A stretch of 7,905 nucleotides of DNA from Dehalococcoidia bacterium (GTDB lineage: Bacteria > Chloroflexota > Dehalococcoidia > Dehalococcoidales > RBG-16-60-22). The stretch lies in the NCBI GenBank assembly GCA_030605045.1, contig JAUWBK010000049.1, positions 1 through 7,905 on the forward strand, read 5' to 3'. Below are positions 1-6,427 of this stretch, one piece after another (positions within the stretch are counted from its first letter, which is position 1; every line of letters begins with the position of its first letter). The position numbers and the translations under genes are program-made. The notes beneath the pieces are model-generated. The model saw only the letters and a list, made by a program, of their open reading frames with translations. It did no database searches and had not been told where the DNA came from.

Positions 1-1493
1 GGCGCCTGGTACTGCTGATTGTCAAAGATGATTACCAAAAAGGGAGCCTGATAAACGTTAGCTGCCCAGAGAGTCGGAATGGGGCAACCGAAGATGAAAC
101 TACCATCACCCACCAAAGTTACCACGGTCTTATCTGGAGCCGCCAGCTTGGCACCTAATGCCGCGCCAAGTCCCCATCCCAAACTAGTGCCCCCACTACT
201 AAATAAGGTGCCGGGCTTAGTGCGGTGGATTAAGCGCGTTACAAAGGGAGCATTGGTAACGGCTTCGTTTAAGAGGATAATGTCCTCATCGATTACCTCA
301 TCAATACAGTGGCAAAGCCATTCAGGAGAGATTGGCTTCTGCTTCGCTTTGGTTATCGCCGAACGATGCCACCCATCGCGTAATTGCTGATGTTCACTTT
401 GGAGCTGCTTAAAACGAGTTTGGCAGCGAGTCCGCTGTTCCGGAGTTACCTTTTGGCGAATCATCTCACTCAGGACTGGGATGGCTTTACTGGAGTCAGC
501 CGCAATGAGAATATCTGCCGGAAAGACCCACATCGGTACATCTTGTTTTACCGGGTCAAGACTAAGGTGGATAATCTTAGCCTCAGGTCTAGGTCTGGCT
601 TGGGCCGGGACATAGGGCACATCACAATCAATCAGTAGCAGGACATCGGCATCTTTTAAGTAGGGATTAGGATCACTGCCACCGCAAAGAGGGTGTGCCG
701 TCGGAAAGTTCATCCTTACCGGAGAGGTAATCACTCGGGCACCCAAAGTCTCGGCCAAGGCCGCTAATGATGCCACCGATTGCGGATGTTTGCCCGGGTC
801 ACCAGTGATGATGAGAGGCATCTCGGCCTGAATTAGCATCGTCGCGGCTTCAGTCAGCAGGGCAGTATCAGCTTGTGGGGTTGATGGTGCGGCATGCCTG
901 GCTACCGTTGGAACAGGTACCCTTTTCATTTTCTCCATAAGTAACTCCGTAGGTAAAGTAAGATAGACCGGGCCACAGGGTTCGGTAGAGGCAATTTGAA
1001 AGGCTCGCTGTACCACCTGGTGCATATTTTCATTAGTGCGTAACTCATACTCCCATTTAACGTAACCGCGCACTATACCGGCTTGATCAAGCTGCTCCTG
1101 AAGCCAGTGGATGTTCAGGAAACGCTCACCTGGCTTATTTTGCTCAAAGGTCCAAGGAGCTCGTCCAGCACAGAAAATGACACCGATTCGCCCACGCTGA
1201 GCATTATGTAAAGCACCTCCCACCTGCTGGGTACCTACATCGACATGTACCAGAACCACCTGAGGCCGTCCCGAGAGCATAAAGTGTCCGTGAGCCGCTG
1301 CCATAGCTACCGACTCATGGAGGCTAAGTATCACTTCCGGAGTACGTTTGCCCAGCGCTTTAAACTTGGACAAGGCTTCTTGAATCGGAAAGGTATCCGT
1401 CCCCGGATTGAGAAAGATATACTCCACACCATTAGCATTGAGCAACTCGACGAATGCTTCCGCCCCATCATCTACCGGCATTGTTTTTTCCAT
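1..1493 (-). CDS. Thiamine-diphosphate-dependent enzyme, acetolactate synthase-like (C-terminus cut by window edge)
   Basis: The minus strand is open without a stop from the ATG at 1493-1491 to the window start, giving 497 codons. The start is preceded by a purine-rich AAAGGTGAGG Shine-Dalgarno sequence. The layout matches the ThDP superfamily of acetolactate synthase, benzoylformate decarboxylase and oxalyl-CoA decarboxylase: an N-terminal pyrimidine-binding domain (about residues 8-185), a central domain (about 205-340) and a C-terminal pyrophosphate-binding domain (from about 375). Glu60 in a LHES motif is the expected cofactor-activating glutamate. GDGS at 462-465 with Asn492 27 residues later is the Mg/ThDP diphosphate motif. 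The family usually runs to about 540-600 residues, so perhaps 50-100 are missing. It reads away from the trp operon from a divergent promoter. The substrate cannot be told: the usual acetolactate synthase PGG segment reads NPGTDTFP (29-36), so I would not call it IlvB. Superfamily membership is near certain, the reaction unknown. Confidence 0.9.
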   Translation of the reverse strand, partial: MEKTMPVDDGAEAFVELLNANGVEYIFLNPGTDTFPIQEALSKFKALGKRTPEVILSLHESVAMAAAHGHFMLSGRPQVVLVHVDVGTQQVGGALHNAQRGRIGVIFCAGRAPWTFEQNKPGERFLNIHWLQEQLDQAGIVRGYVKWEYELRTNENMHQVVQRAFQIASTEPCGPVYLTLPTELLMEKMKRVPVPTVARHAAPSTPQADTALLTEAATMLIQAEMPLIITGDPGKHPQSVASLAALAETLGARVITSPVRMNFPTAHPLCGGSDPNPYLKDADVLLLIDCDVPYVPAQARPRPEAKIIHLSLDPVKQDVPMWVFPADILIAADSSKAIPVLSEMIRQKVTPEQRTRCQTRFKQLQSEHQQLRDGWHRSAITKAKQKPISPEWLCHCIDEVIDEDIILLNEAVTNAPFVTRLIHRTKPGTLFSSGGTSLGWGLGAALGAKLAAPDKTVVTLVGDGSFIFGCPIPTLWAANVYQAPFLVIIFDNQQYQA

Positions 1494-1532
1494 AGCCTCA
1501 CCTTTCTCAAATCTGTCAGTTTTAATGCATTA

Positions 1533-1561
1533 AGTATAACACTTTATAGCGGGCTGTTTAA
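1533..1561 (-). promoter_or_regulatory. Likely promoter of the ThDP-enzyme gene
   Basis: On the minus strand an extended -10 element TGTTATACT lies at 1541-1533. It is preceded by a 17-base spacer and a weak -35 match TTAAAC at 1561-1556. Transcription would start near 1526, giving a 5' leader of about 30 bases before the ATG at 1493. The -10 is good and the -35 is poor (3 of 6 matches). The -35 sits inside the palindrome at 1553-1565. This is an inference from consensus matching only. Confidence 0.45.
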
Positions 1562-1565
1562 CAGC
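1553..1565. repeat. 13-base perfect palindrome overlapping the -35 of the minus-strand gene
   Basis: GCTGTTTAACAGC has two 6-base arms around a central T. It covers the proposed -35 hexamer of the ThDP-enzyme promoter and lies about 57 bases upstream of the trp promoter -35. A palindrome of this size at this position could be a repressor operator, but no regulator gene is in view and no known operator is recognised. Confidence 0.4.
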
Positions 1566-1571
1566 TTGGCC

Positions 1572-1593
1572 CAGCTCAGTCTAGGAGGAGCTG
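1572..1593. repeat. Inverted repeat between the divergent promoters
   Basis: CAGCTC at 1572-1577 is repeated inverted as GAGCTG at 1588-1593, with 10 bases between. It is followed on the + strand by ACCTTTT. It could fold as a 6-bp hairpin, or be a protein-binding site. It lies upstream of the trp promoter and upstream of the proposed start of the divergent transcript, so it is unlikely to terminate either mRNA. Confidence 0.3.
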
Positions 1594-1621
1594 ACCTTTT
1601 AGCTCTCTCTCCATTTATTGC

Positions 1622-1651
1622 TTGACAAACTGACCAATATAATGTTAAACT
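1622..1651 (+). promoter_or_regulatory. Likely trp operon promoter
   Basis: A perfect -35 hexamer TTGACA lies at 1622-1627. An 18-base spacer leads to TAAACT at 1646-1651 (4 of 6 matches), preceded by TG at 1643-1644, which makes an extended -10 (TGTTAAACT). Transcription would begin near 1658, a few bases before the first pairing strand of T-box Stem I, as is usual for T-box leaders. A TATAAT string at 1638-1643 is only 10 bases from the -35 and is not used in this model. Confidence 0.55.
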
Positions 1652-1751
1652 GCCACAAATATAGCAAAGGCTGTGAACAAGTCTCGTAGGCTTCAAAGCG
1701 AGGCTCAGAGAGTCGGGTAAGGTGTGAGCCGATGCCAGCGCTGAAGTTGAA

Positions 1752-1754
1752 TGG
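1752..1754 (+). promoter_or_regulatory. T-box specifier codon UGG (Trp)
   Basis: UGG lies in the 3' side of the internal loop of Stem I, in the context GAA-UGG-AC. It sits between the lower helix (ACTTG 1755-1759) and the upper helix (GAAG 1743-1746). A purine follows the codon, as is typical. It would pair with the CCA anticodon of tRNA-Trp, which matches the genes downstream. Confidence 0.88.
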
Positions 1755-1910
1755 ACTTGGGAGCCGCAAACCGAAAGTTGTCAGGCTGACAAACAAGTAG
1801 ATTTTGACGCAGGGGAAGCGTTATCAGAGCCCAGGGTATCGAGGTGATAGATTAAAGCCTCCGTACCTGATAGAGATGGTCAGCTACTTTTATTTAACCA
1901 GATGACCAAG

Positions 1911-1945
1911 AAGGGTGGCACCGCGAAGTAAACCTCTCGCCCCTT
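1911..1945 (+). promoter_or_regulatory. T-box sequence and antiterminator
   Basis: The near-invariant T-box AGGGTGGCACCGCG is at 1912-1925. AAGGG (1911-1915) can pair with CCCTT (1941-1945) and GCG (1923-1925) with CGC (1938-1940), leaving the 7-base bulge UGGCACC that receives the tRNA 3' end. The bulge reads UGGC, complementary to GCCA. It therefore expects a G discriminator base, which is what bacterial tRNA-Trp has. The 3' strand of this antiterminator is the 5' arm of the terminator, so the two structures exclude each other. Confidence 0.93.
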
Positions 1946-1966
1946 GAAGGGGCGAGAGGTTTTTTT
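1931..1966 (+). terminator. Intrinsic terminator of the T-box leader
   Basis: ACCTCTCGCCCC (1932-1943) pairs perfectly with GGGGCGAGAGGT (1949-1960), extendable by a T-A pair near the loop and A-T at the base. A run of seven T follows (1960-1966). This strong GC-rich hairpin ends just upstream of the trpE ribosome binding site and should stop transcription by default when tRNA-Trp is charged. Confidence 0.95.
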
Positions 1967-1975
1967 ATACCAGGC

Positions 1976-1981
1976 AAGGAG
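1976..1981 (+). promoter_or_regulatory. trpE ribosome binding site
   Basis: AAGGAG ends 5 bases before the ATG at 1987 and 10 bases after the terminator T run. It lies outside the terminator hairpin, so control here looks transcriptional and not translational. Confidence 0.85.
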
Positions 1982-1986
1982 ATGAT

Positions 1987-3429
1987 ATGTATTATCCGCC
2001 ACTAGATGAGGTTCGACAATTAAAGAAATACGGCAATCTGGTACCGGTCTACCATGAGATGATGGCAGACCTGGAAACACCGGTATCGGCTTACCTCAAG
2101 ATAGCTCGTGGCAATTACTCCTTTCTTCTGGAGAGCGTTGAAGGCGGCGAGCGCTTAGCCCGCTATAGTTTCATCGGTACTGAGCCTTCCCTTATCCTGA
2201 AGACAGGTAGTGAAAATCAGATTGACCCTTTACTTCTGATAGAGAAGGAGTTTCAGCACTATCAACTGGTGCCAATTGCTGGCTTGCCCCGCTTCCACGG
2301 CGGGACGGTCGGTTATCTCAGCTATGAAGTGGCCGGCTACTTTGAAAGATTGCCCTCCCCTGAGCACGACCCACTCGGTCTGCCTGAGTCCATACTGATG
2401 CTGGCGGATACGCTCCTCGTTTTTGACCACCTCACCCACAAAATTAAAGTCGTCGCTCACGCTCACCTTGATGGTGATGTTGATAAGGCATATCTTGAGG
2501 CAACCAGTAAGATTGATAGTCTAGTGGATAGACTGAGGCAGCCAATTCCTAATGAGGTTTCACCCATAGTTTCTGCCGAATTTCCGATATCGTCCAACCT
2601 TTCTCAAGCCGAATTCGAAGCCATCGTGTCCCGAACCAAGGGCTACATCTACGACGGCGACATAATCCAGGCCGTTCTGTCGCAGCGATTGGCCAAACGC
2701 ACTGAGGCCAGCCCCTTTGCCATTTACCGGGCATTACGCTCGATTAATCCCTCCCCATATATGTACTACCTCCACCTAGGCGATTACTACATTGTGGGAG
2801 CTTCCCCGGAACTTCTGGTCAGAGTAGAGGATGGCATTGTCTCCAACCACCCCATCGCGGGCACCCGTCCCCGCAGCAAGGATACTGCCCGTGATATGGC
2901 CCTGGAAAAGGAACTCAGGAATGATGAGAAGGAATGCGCCGAGCACCTCATGCTGGTAGACCTGGGCCGTAACGACATCGGCCGAATCAGCGAGCCCGGT
3001 ACCGTTACGGTTACCCAGTTTATGGATATTGAGCGCTACTCCCACGTCATGCACCTGGTATCTCATGTTCAGGGCAAGTTAAGAGCCGGCCTTTCCCAGT
3101 TTGACGCCATGCGTGCCTGCTTCCCAGCTGGTACCGTTTCCGGTGCTCCCAAGATTCGGGCGATGGAAATCATCGCCGAACTTGAACCGGATAAAAGGGG
3201 ACCTTATGCCGGGGCGGTAGGCTACTTTGACTTTTCCGGGAATTTAGATACGGCCATCGCTATCCGCACCATAGTTATCAAGGATGGCACTGCCTATGTT
3301 CAGGCCGGTGGCGGCATCGTTGCCGATAGTATTCCCGAGAAAGAGTATCAGGAAAGTTTATACAAAGCCCAGGCGTTACTGGCGGCAATCAAACAGGCGG
3401 AGGCTAACCATGCTCCTGTTAATCGATAA
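1987..3429 (+). CDS. trpE: Anthranilate synthase component I (TrpE)
   Basis: This 480-residue protein converts chorismate to anthranilate using ammonia supplied by TrpG; it is the committed step of tryptophan synthesis, in the cytoplasm. The N-terminal domain carries LLES at 47-50 followed by GGERLARYSFIG; this element binds tryptophan in TrpE proteins, so feedback inhibition is expected. The C-terminal chorismate-binding domain has PIAGT at 289-293. The Ala form of this motif fits TrpE, whereas PabB usually has Lys. It also has the segment DEKECAEHLMLVDLGRND and FPAGTVSGAPK at 379-389. Length matches the family's usual 460-520. The start has a strong AAGGAG site, and the gene is the first behind the T-box. 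The last 20 bases overlap trpG. The residue after PIAGTRPR is Ser where Gly is common, a mild variation. Salicylate or isochorismate synthase is unlikely in this operon. Confidence 0.98.
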   Translation: MYYPPLDEVRQLKKYGNLVPVYHEMMADLETPVSAYLKIARGNYSFLLESVEGGERLARYSFIGTEPSLILKTGSENQIDPLLLIEKEFQHYQLVPIAGLPRFHGGTVGYLSYEVAGYFERLPSPEHDPLGLPESILMLADTLLVFDHLTHKIKVVAHAHLDGDVDKAYLEATSKIDSLVDRLRQPIPNEVSPIVSAEFPISSNLSQAEFEAIVSRTKGYIYDGDIIQAVLSQRLAKRTEASPFAIYRALRSINPSPYMYYLHLGDYYIVGASPELLVRVEDGIVSNHPIAGTRPRSKDTARDMALEKELRNDEKECAEHLMLVDLGRNDIGRISEPGTVTVTQFMDIERYSHVMHLVSHVQGKLRAGLSQFDAMRACFPAGTVSGAPKIRAMEIIAELEPDKRGPYAGAVGYFDFSGNLDTAIAIRTIVIKDGTAYVQAGGGIVADSIPEKEYQESLYKAQALLAAIKQAEANHAPVNR

Positions 3430-4000
3430 TTATGATAGCTTTACCTACAACCTCTTCCAGTACCTGAGCGAACTGGGGGAAGAGGTAACAGTGGTCAGAA
3501 ATGATAAGATGAGTCTTGACGAGATGGAGAAGCTCTCGCCGGAGCGCATTGTTATCTCTCCTGGCCCGGGTACTCCAGAGCAAGCCGGCATCTCCAACGA
3601 GGTTATCCGCCACTTTGGTGCCCGTCTCCCGATACTGGGGGTCTGCCTGGGGCACCAGTGCATCGGCTACAGTTACGGAGCTAAAGTTAACCACGCTGGT
3701 GAAATCAAGCATGGCAAATCCTCGTTTATTCACCATGATGGCAAAGGACTCTTCAGCAGGCTACCCAACCCCTTCCCTGCCATCCGCTATCATTCGTTGG
3801 CTGTAATGCGTGATAGCTTACCTGATTGCCTTGAGGTTAGTGCCTGGACGGAAAAGGGTTTAATCATGGGACTGCGCCACCGTAGGTTCCCGGTGGAAGG
3901 CGTCCAGTTCCACCCCGAATCAATCAGGACCGAGGTGGGGAAGGATTTACTGAAAAATTTTATAGGGAAAGGGAAGAGCCATGATAAAGGAAGCTATTGA
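3410..4000 (+). CDS. trpG: Anthranilate synthase component II, glutamine amidotransferase (TrpG)
   Basis: The 196-residue class I glutamine amidotransferase releases ammonia from glutamine for TrpE. It opens with the typical MLLLIDNYDSFTYNL. The catalytic triad is visible: Cys79 in GVCLGHQ, His168 and Glu170 in FHPES. The PGPGTP oxyanion-strand motif is at 51-56. The start is set at the ATG at 3410, with GGAGG at 3399-3403 six bases ahead; it overlaps the trpE end by 20 bases. The frame stays open upstream to an ATG at 3284, but those 42 extra residues lie inside trpE and resemble no amidotransferase. In some bacteria the same subunit also serves PabB in folate synthesis; with no pabA in view that cannot be judged here. 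The last 20 bases overlap trpD. Confidence 0.97.
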   Translation: MLLLIDNYDSFTYNLFQYLSELGEEVTVVRNDKMSLDEMEKLSPERIVISPGPGTPEQAGISNEVIRHFGARLPILGVCLGHQCIGYSYGAKVNHAGEIKHGKSSFIHHDGKGLFSRLPNPFPAIRYHSLAVMRDSLPDCLEVSAWTEKGLIMGLRHRRFPVEGVQFHPESIRTEVGKDLLKNFIGKGKSHDKGSY

Positions 4001-4997
4001 AACTGTAGTCTCAGGCAGTTCACTTAGTTTTGAGCAAGCCACCGGGGCAATGGAGGAGATAATGAGTGGGGAAGCAACCCCGGCTCAAATTGCCGCCTTG
4101 GTCACTGCGCTGCGCATTAAAGGGGAGACAGTGGATGAGATTGCTGGACTGGCCAGCGTCATGCGGGCTAAGGCAGTCCCGGTAGCGGTCACTCCACCAG
4201 TAGTTGATACCTGTGGCACTGGCGGGGATAACTGCGCCAGCATCAATATTTCCACTGCGGCTGCATTTGTGGCTGCTGGTGCCGGTCTCAAGGTAGCCAA
4301 ACACGGCAACCGGGCCATGACCAGTCATTGCGGCAGTGCTGATGTCCTTGAAGCTCTGGGCGTCAAAATTGATCTTGGCGCTGAGGCAGTGGCTGAGTGT
4401 CTGGAGAAAATTGGCATCGGTTTCATGTTTGCTCCCCTCTTCCACCCGGCAATGAAGCATGCCGCGGCTCCCCGTCGTGAGATTGGTATCCGCACCGTCT
4501 TTAATATTCTCGGCCCCCTGACCAACCCCGCCCGAGCCGAGTCTCAGGTAATCGGCGTGCCCAGCGAGGAGCTGGGCAGTAAAATTGCGGCTGTCCTCCA
4601 TCGTCTGGGCACCAAGCACTCCCTGGTGGTGCACAGCCTAGATGGCATGGATGAAATCTCAATCTGCGGTCAATCACTAGTATGGGAGGTTAATGAAGAT
4701 AAAGTATCGCCTCCATATAAAATTTCTCCGCAATATTTTGGTTTTAAACAGGCCAGTCTAGCCGACATTAAGGGAGGAACGCCGGAAGAAAATGCCAAGA
4801 TGCTGCGCCGCATCTTGGATGGCGAGAGAGGTCCACGGCGAGATGTGGTGGTGATGAATACTGCCGCTGTCTTGCTTGCCGGCAACCGAGCCTCAGACCT
4901 GAAGGAGGGAGCTCACCTTGCCGAAGAAGCGATTGATAGCGGTCAAGCCCGAGAAAAACTTGAAGGTCTGGTGAGGCTCAGTCAGAGTTTGGGATAG
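3981..4997 (+). CDS. trpD: Anthranilate phosphoribosyltransferase (TrpD)
   Basis: This 338-residue enzyme transfers phosphoribose from PRPP to anthranilate. Helical N-terminal domain residues come first, then the PRPP-binding GTGGDN at 79-84 and KHGNR at 107-111, followed by GSADVLEALGV. LGPLTNPA and the metal-binding DGMDE at 221-225 follow. Length is the usual one for a stand-alone TrpD, and there is no fusion to TrpG as in enterobacteria. The ATG at 3981 lies inside the end of trpG (20-base overlap), behind a GGGAAGAG purine tract, which suggests translational coupling. A nucleoside phosphorylase of the same fold is excluded by the family-specific motifs and the context. Confidence 0.98.
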   Translation: MIKEAIETVVSGSSLSFEQATGAMEEIMSGEATPAQIAALVTALRIKGETVDEIAGLASVMRAKAVPVAVTPPVVDTCGTGGDNCASINISTAAAFVAAGAGLKVAKHGNRAMTSHCGSADVLEALGVKIDLGAEAVAECLEKIGIGFMFAPLFHPAMKHAAAPRREIGIRTVFNILGPLTNPARAESQVIGVPSEELGSKIAAVLHRLGTKHSLVVHSLDGMDEISICGQSLVWEVNEDKVSPPYKISPQYFGFKQASLADIKGGTPEENAKMLRRILDGERGPRRDVVVMNTAAVLLAGNRASDLKEGAHLAEEAIDSGQAREKLEGLVRLSQSLG

Positions 4998-5003
4998 AGT
5001 GTC

Positions 5004-5771
5004 ATGCTGAATAAAATTATTGCCGAAAAAAGAGAAGAAATTGCGCAGAGGAAGAGAAGGTTATCTATCTCCACCTTAAAGGAACGTATTGCTCAGCGAA
5101 AGGCGCCACTTGATTTTGCCTCTGCCCTTAGTGGTAATGGAATCCGGTTGATTGCCGAGGTGAAACGAGCCTCACCATCGCGAGGTATTCTCTGTCCCAA
5201 TTTCAACCCGGTGGCACTGGCCAAAACCTATGCCAACGGTGGTGCTGCGGCTATTTCCGTGCTAACTGAGGTGAATTACTTCAAAGGCAACCTTGACCAC
5301 CTAGCCGCGATTAGAGAAGAAGTAGGGCTTCCTTTGCTGAGGAAGGATTTTATCCTTGAACAGTATCAGGTGTATGAGTCCCGTGCCTACGGTGCTGATG
5401 CCCTGCTACTAATCGTGGCTATCTTGAGTCAGGAGCAGCTTGAAGAACTGCTGTCACTGAGCCGTAACCTCGGTTTAAGCTGTCTCGTTGAGGTTCACAA
5501 TGAAGATGAGGTTGAAAGAGCACTTAGCAGCAGTGCCAAAATTATTGGCATCAATAACCGGAACCTTGATACCTTCAAAGTTGATATCAACACCACTCGC
5601 CGACTGCGGCCTCTAATCCCCAAGGATAGAATCGTGGTCAGTGAAAGTGGTATCAGCAATCGGAGCGATGTAGAAAAACTAAAGAAGTGGGGTGTAAATA
5701 CCGTGCTGGTAGGCGAGGCTCTGGTCACCGCTGATGATATCCCGGCCAAGATAAAGGAGTTAATCTTATGA
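5004..5771 (+). CDS. trpC: Indole-3-glycerol-phosphate synthase (TrpC)
   Basis: The 255-residue (beta/alpha)8-barrel enzyme closes and decarboxylates CdRP to indole-3-glycerol phosphate. All known catalytic positions can be aligned by eye: Glu52 and Lys54 in AEVKRASPSRG, Lys114 in LRKDFI, Glu163 in LVEVH, Asn184 in GINNRNL and Ser215 in SESGI. It is monofunctional, with no TrpF domain fused. It follows trpD after 6 bases, the only true gap in the operon. The bases before its ATG (GGGATAGAGTGTC) make a poor Shine-Dalgarno sequence, so expression may depend on ribosomes finishing trpD. It overlaps trpF by four bases. Confidence 0.98.
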   Translation: MLNKIIAEKREEIAQRKRRLSISTLKERIAQRKAPLDFASALSGNGIRLIAEVKRASPSRGILCPNFNPVALAKTYANGGAAAISVLTEVNYFKGNLDHLAAIREEVGLPLLRKDFILEQYQVYESRAYGADALLLIVAILSQEQLEELLSLSRNLGLSCLVEVHNEDEVERALSSSAKIIGINNRNLDTFKVDINTTRRLRPLIPKDRIVVSESGISNRSDVEKLKKWGVNTVLVGEALVTADDIPAKIKELIL

Positions 5772-6427
5772 CCCGTGTCAAGATTTGTGGTATTAGGCAA
5801 AAAATCCACGCTTTAGCCGCTGCCGAAGCTGGGGCTGACTTTATCGGGCTAATTTTTGCTCCCAGCCAACGACAGGTGACTCCGGTACAGGCAGCAAAGA
5901 TAGCCGCGGCGGTGAAGCAAAGCGGCCATGCTACTGAAATAGTCGGCGTTTTTGTCAATATGCCCGCCACAGAGGTAAACAAAATCGCCGATGACTGCCA
6001 TCTGGACCGGGTTCAGTTAAGTGGCGACGAGCCCTGGGAGTATTGCTGTGAGATTAACAAGCCCTTGATTAAAGCAGTTCGGGTAAACCGACGGCAAAGC
6101 CTCCAGGAAATCCGCGAGGTCTTGGCTAACGGGGCAAGTGTCCTTGCCCACCAAAAACATGTTTACCTCCTTGACTCCCGGGTTAAGGGGAAGTTTGGAG
6201 GGACGGGAATGACCTTTAACTGGAGTCTAGCCCGGCAGGTAGCCGAACATTTTCCAGTGATTATCGCTGGTGGTCTTACCCCAGAGAATGTCGCTAGGGC
6301 AATAAGAATGGTAGCACCCTGGGGAGTGGATACTTCCTCAGGCGTGGAAGTAGACGGAGTCAAACATGTTGCTAGAATCAGAGCGTTCATTGAAGCAGTA
6401 AGGAGGATTGATGCTAACCAGAGATAG
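5768..6427 (+). CDS. trpF: Phosphoribosylanthranilate isomerase (TrpF)
   Basis: The 219-residue barrel protein isomerises phosphoribosylanthranilate to CdRP, the substrate of TrpC. The general-base Cys7 lies in VKICGIR and the general-acid Asp136 in LLDSRVKGKFGGTG; the phosphate-binding end has IAGGLTPENV (165-174) and DTSSGVE. One oddity is VQLSGDE at 82-88, where most TrpF proteins read VQLHGDE. The start ATG forms an ATGA overlap with the trpC stop, with AAAGGAG at 5753-5759. Its end overlaps trpB. Confidence 0.97.
   Translation: MTRVKICGIRQKIHALAAAEAGADFIGLIFAPSQRQVTPVQAAKIAAAVKQSGHATEIVGVFVNMPATEVNKIADDCHLDRVQLSGDEPWEYCCEINKPLIKAVRVNRRQSLQEIREVLANGASVLAHQKHVYLLDSRVKGKFGGTGMTFNWSLARQVAEHFPVIIAGGLTPENVARAIRMVAPWGVDTSSGVEVDGVKHVARIRAFIEAVRRIDANQR
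6401..6406 (+). promoter_or_regulatory. trpB ribosome binding site that decides the start
   Basis: A full AGGAGG lies within the end of trpF. It is 4 bases from the ATG at 6411 but only 1 base from the in-frame TTG at 6408, so ATG is the better start. Confidence 0.75.

Larger units (their letters stand above)
1658..1966 (+). promoter_or_regulatory. Tryptophan-specific T-box leader (tRNA-sensing riboswitch) of the trp operon
   Basis: The leader has the elements of a transcriptional T-box. Stem I can be traced as nested pairings: GGCT 1669-1672 with AGCC 1762-1765; CAAGT 1678-1682 with ACTTG 1755-1759; CTTC 1691-1694 with GAAG 1743-1746; AGCG 1697-1700 with CGCT 1739-1742; GGC 1702-1704 with GCC 1734-1736; TCGG 1713-1716 with CCGA 1729-1732. 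An AGAGAG bulge (1707-1712) and a GGTGTGAG apical loop segment (1721-1728) are in the usual places. The specifier is UGG at 1752-1754. A hairpin follows at 1778-1792, then another at 1805-1823, then a long Stem III-like helix using TATCAG 1822-1827 with CTGATA 1867-1872 and GAGG 1841-1844 with CCTC 1858-1861. The T-box and terminator complete it. Expected behaviour: uncharged tRNA-Trp binds both specifier and T-box, stabilises the antiterminator and switches on trpE onward; charged tRNA leaves the terminator to form. Confidence 0.93.

Noticed and set aside
79..1625. Plus-strand open frames (79-390, 384-638, 1245-1625)
   Set aside because: They are antisense to the ThDP-enzyme gene, have no recognisable domains and lack ribosome binding sites.
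1638..1643. TATAAT as the trp -10 box
   Set aside because: It is only 10 bases from the TTGACA, and the best -35 at 17 bases (TTATTG) matches poorly; the extended -10 at 1643-1651 fits the -35 and the start of Stem I better.
1758..1760. Second UGG as the specifier
   Set aside because: Its bases fall in the lower Stem I helix (1755-1759), not in the internal loop.
1751..1789. Leader peptide for ribosome-mediated attenuation
   Set aside because: The ATG at 1751 opens 12 codons with no Trp codon and no clear ribosome binding site; the 9-codon frame at 1876 also has none. The T-box explains the control.
1599..2080. Minus-strand open frames of about 65 codons over the leader
   Set aside because: They run through the structured T-box RNA or the trpE start and show no protein character.
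3284..3409. N-terminal extension of trpG from an upstream ATG
   Set aside because: The extra 42 residues lie within trpE in another frame and do not resemble an amidotransferase; ATG at 3410 has a good ribosome binding site and the family's standard N-terminus.
4020..4634. 204-codon minus-strand open frame
   Set aside because: It is antisense to trpD, whose motifs are unmistakable; the length reflects codon bias of the real gene on the other strand.
6408..6410. TTG as the trpB start
   Set aside because: It leaves one base after AGGAGG; the adjacent in-frame ATG at 6411 has better spacing. Using TTG would also create a third 20-base overlap, which is then only an artefact.
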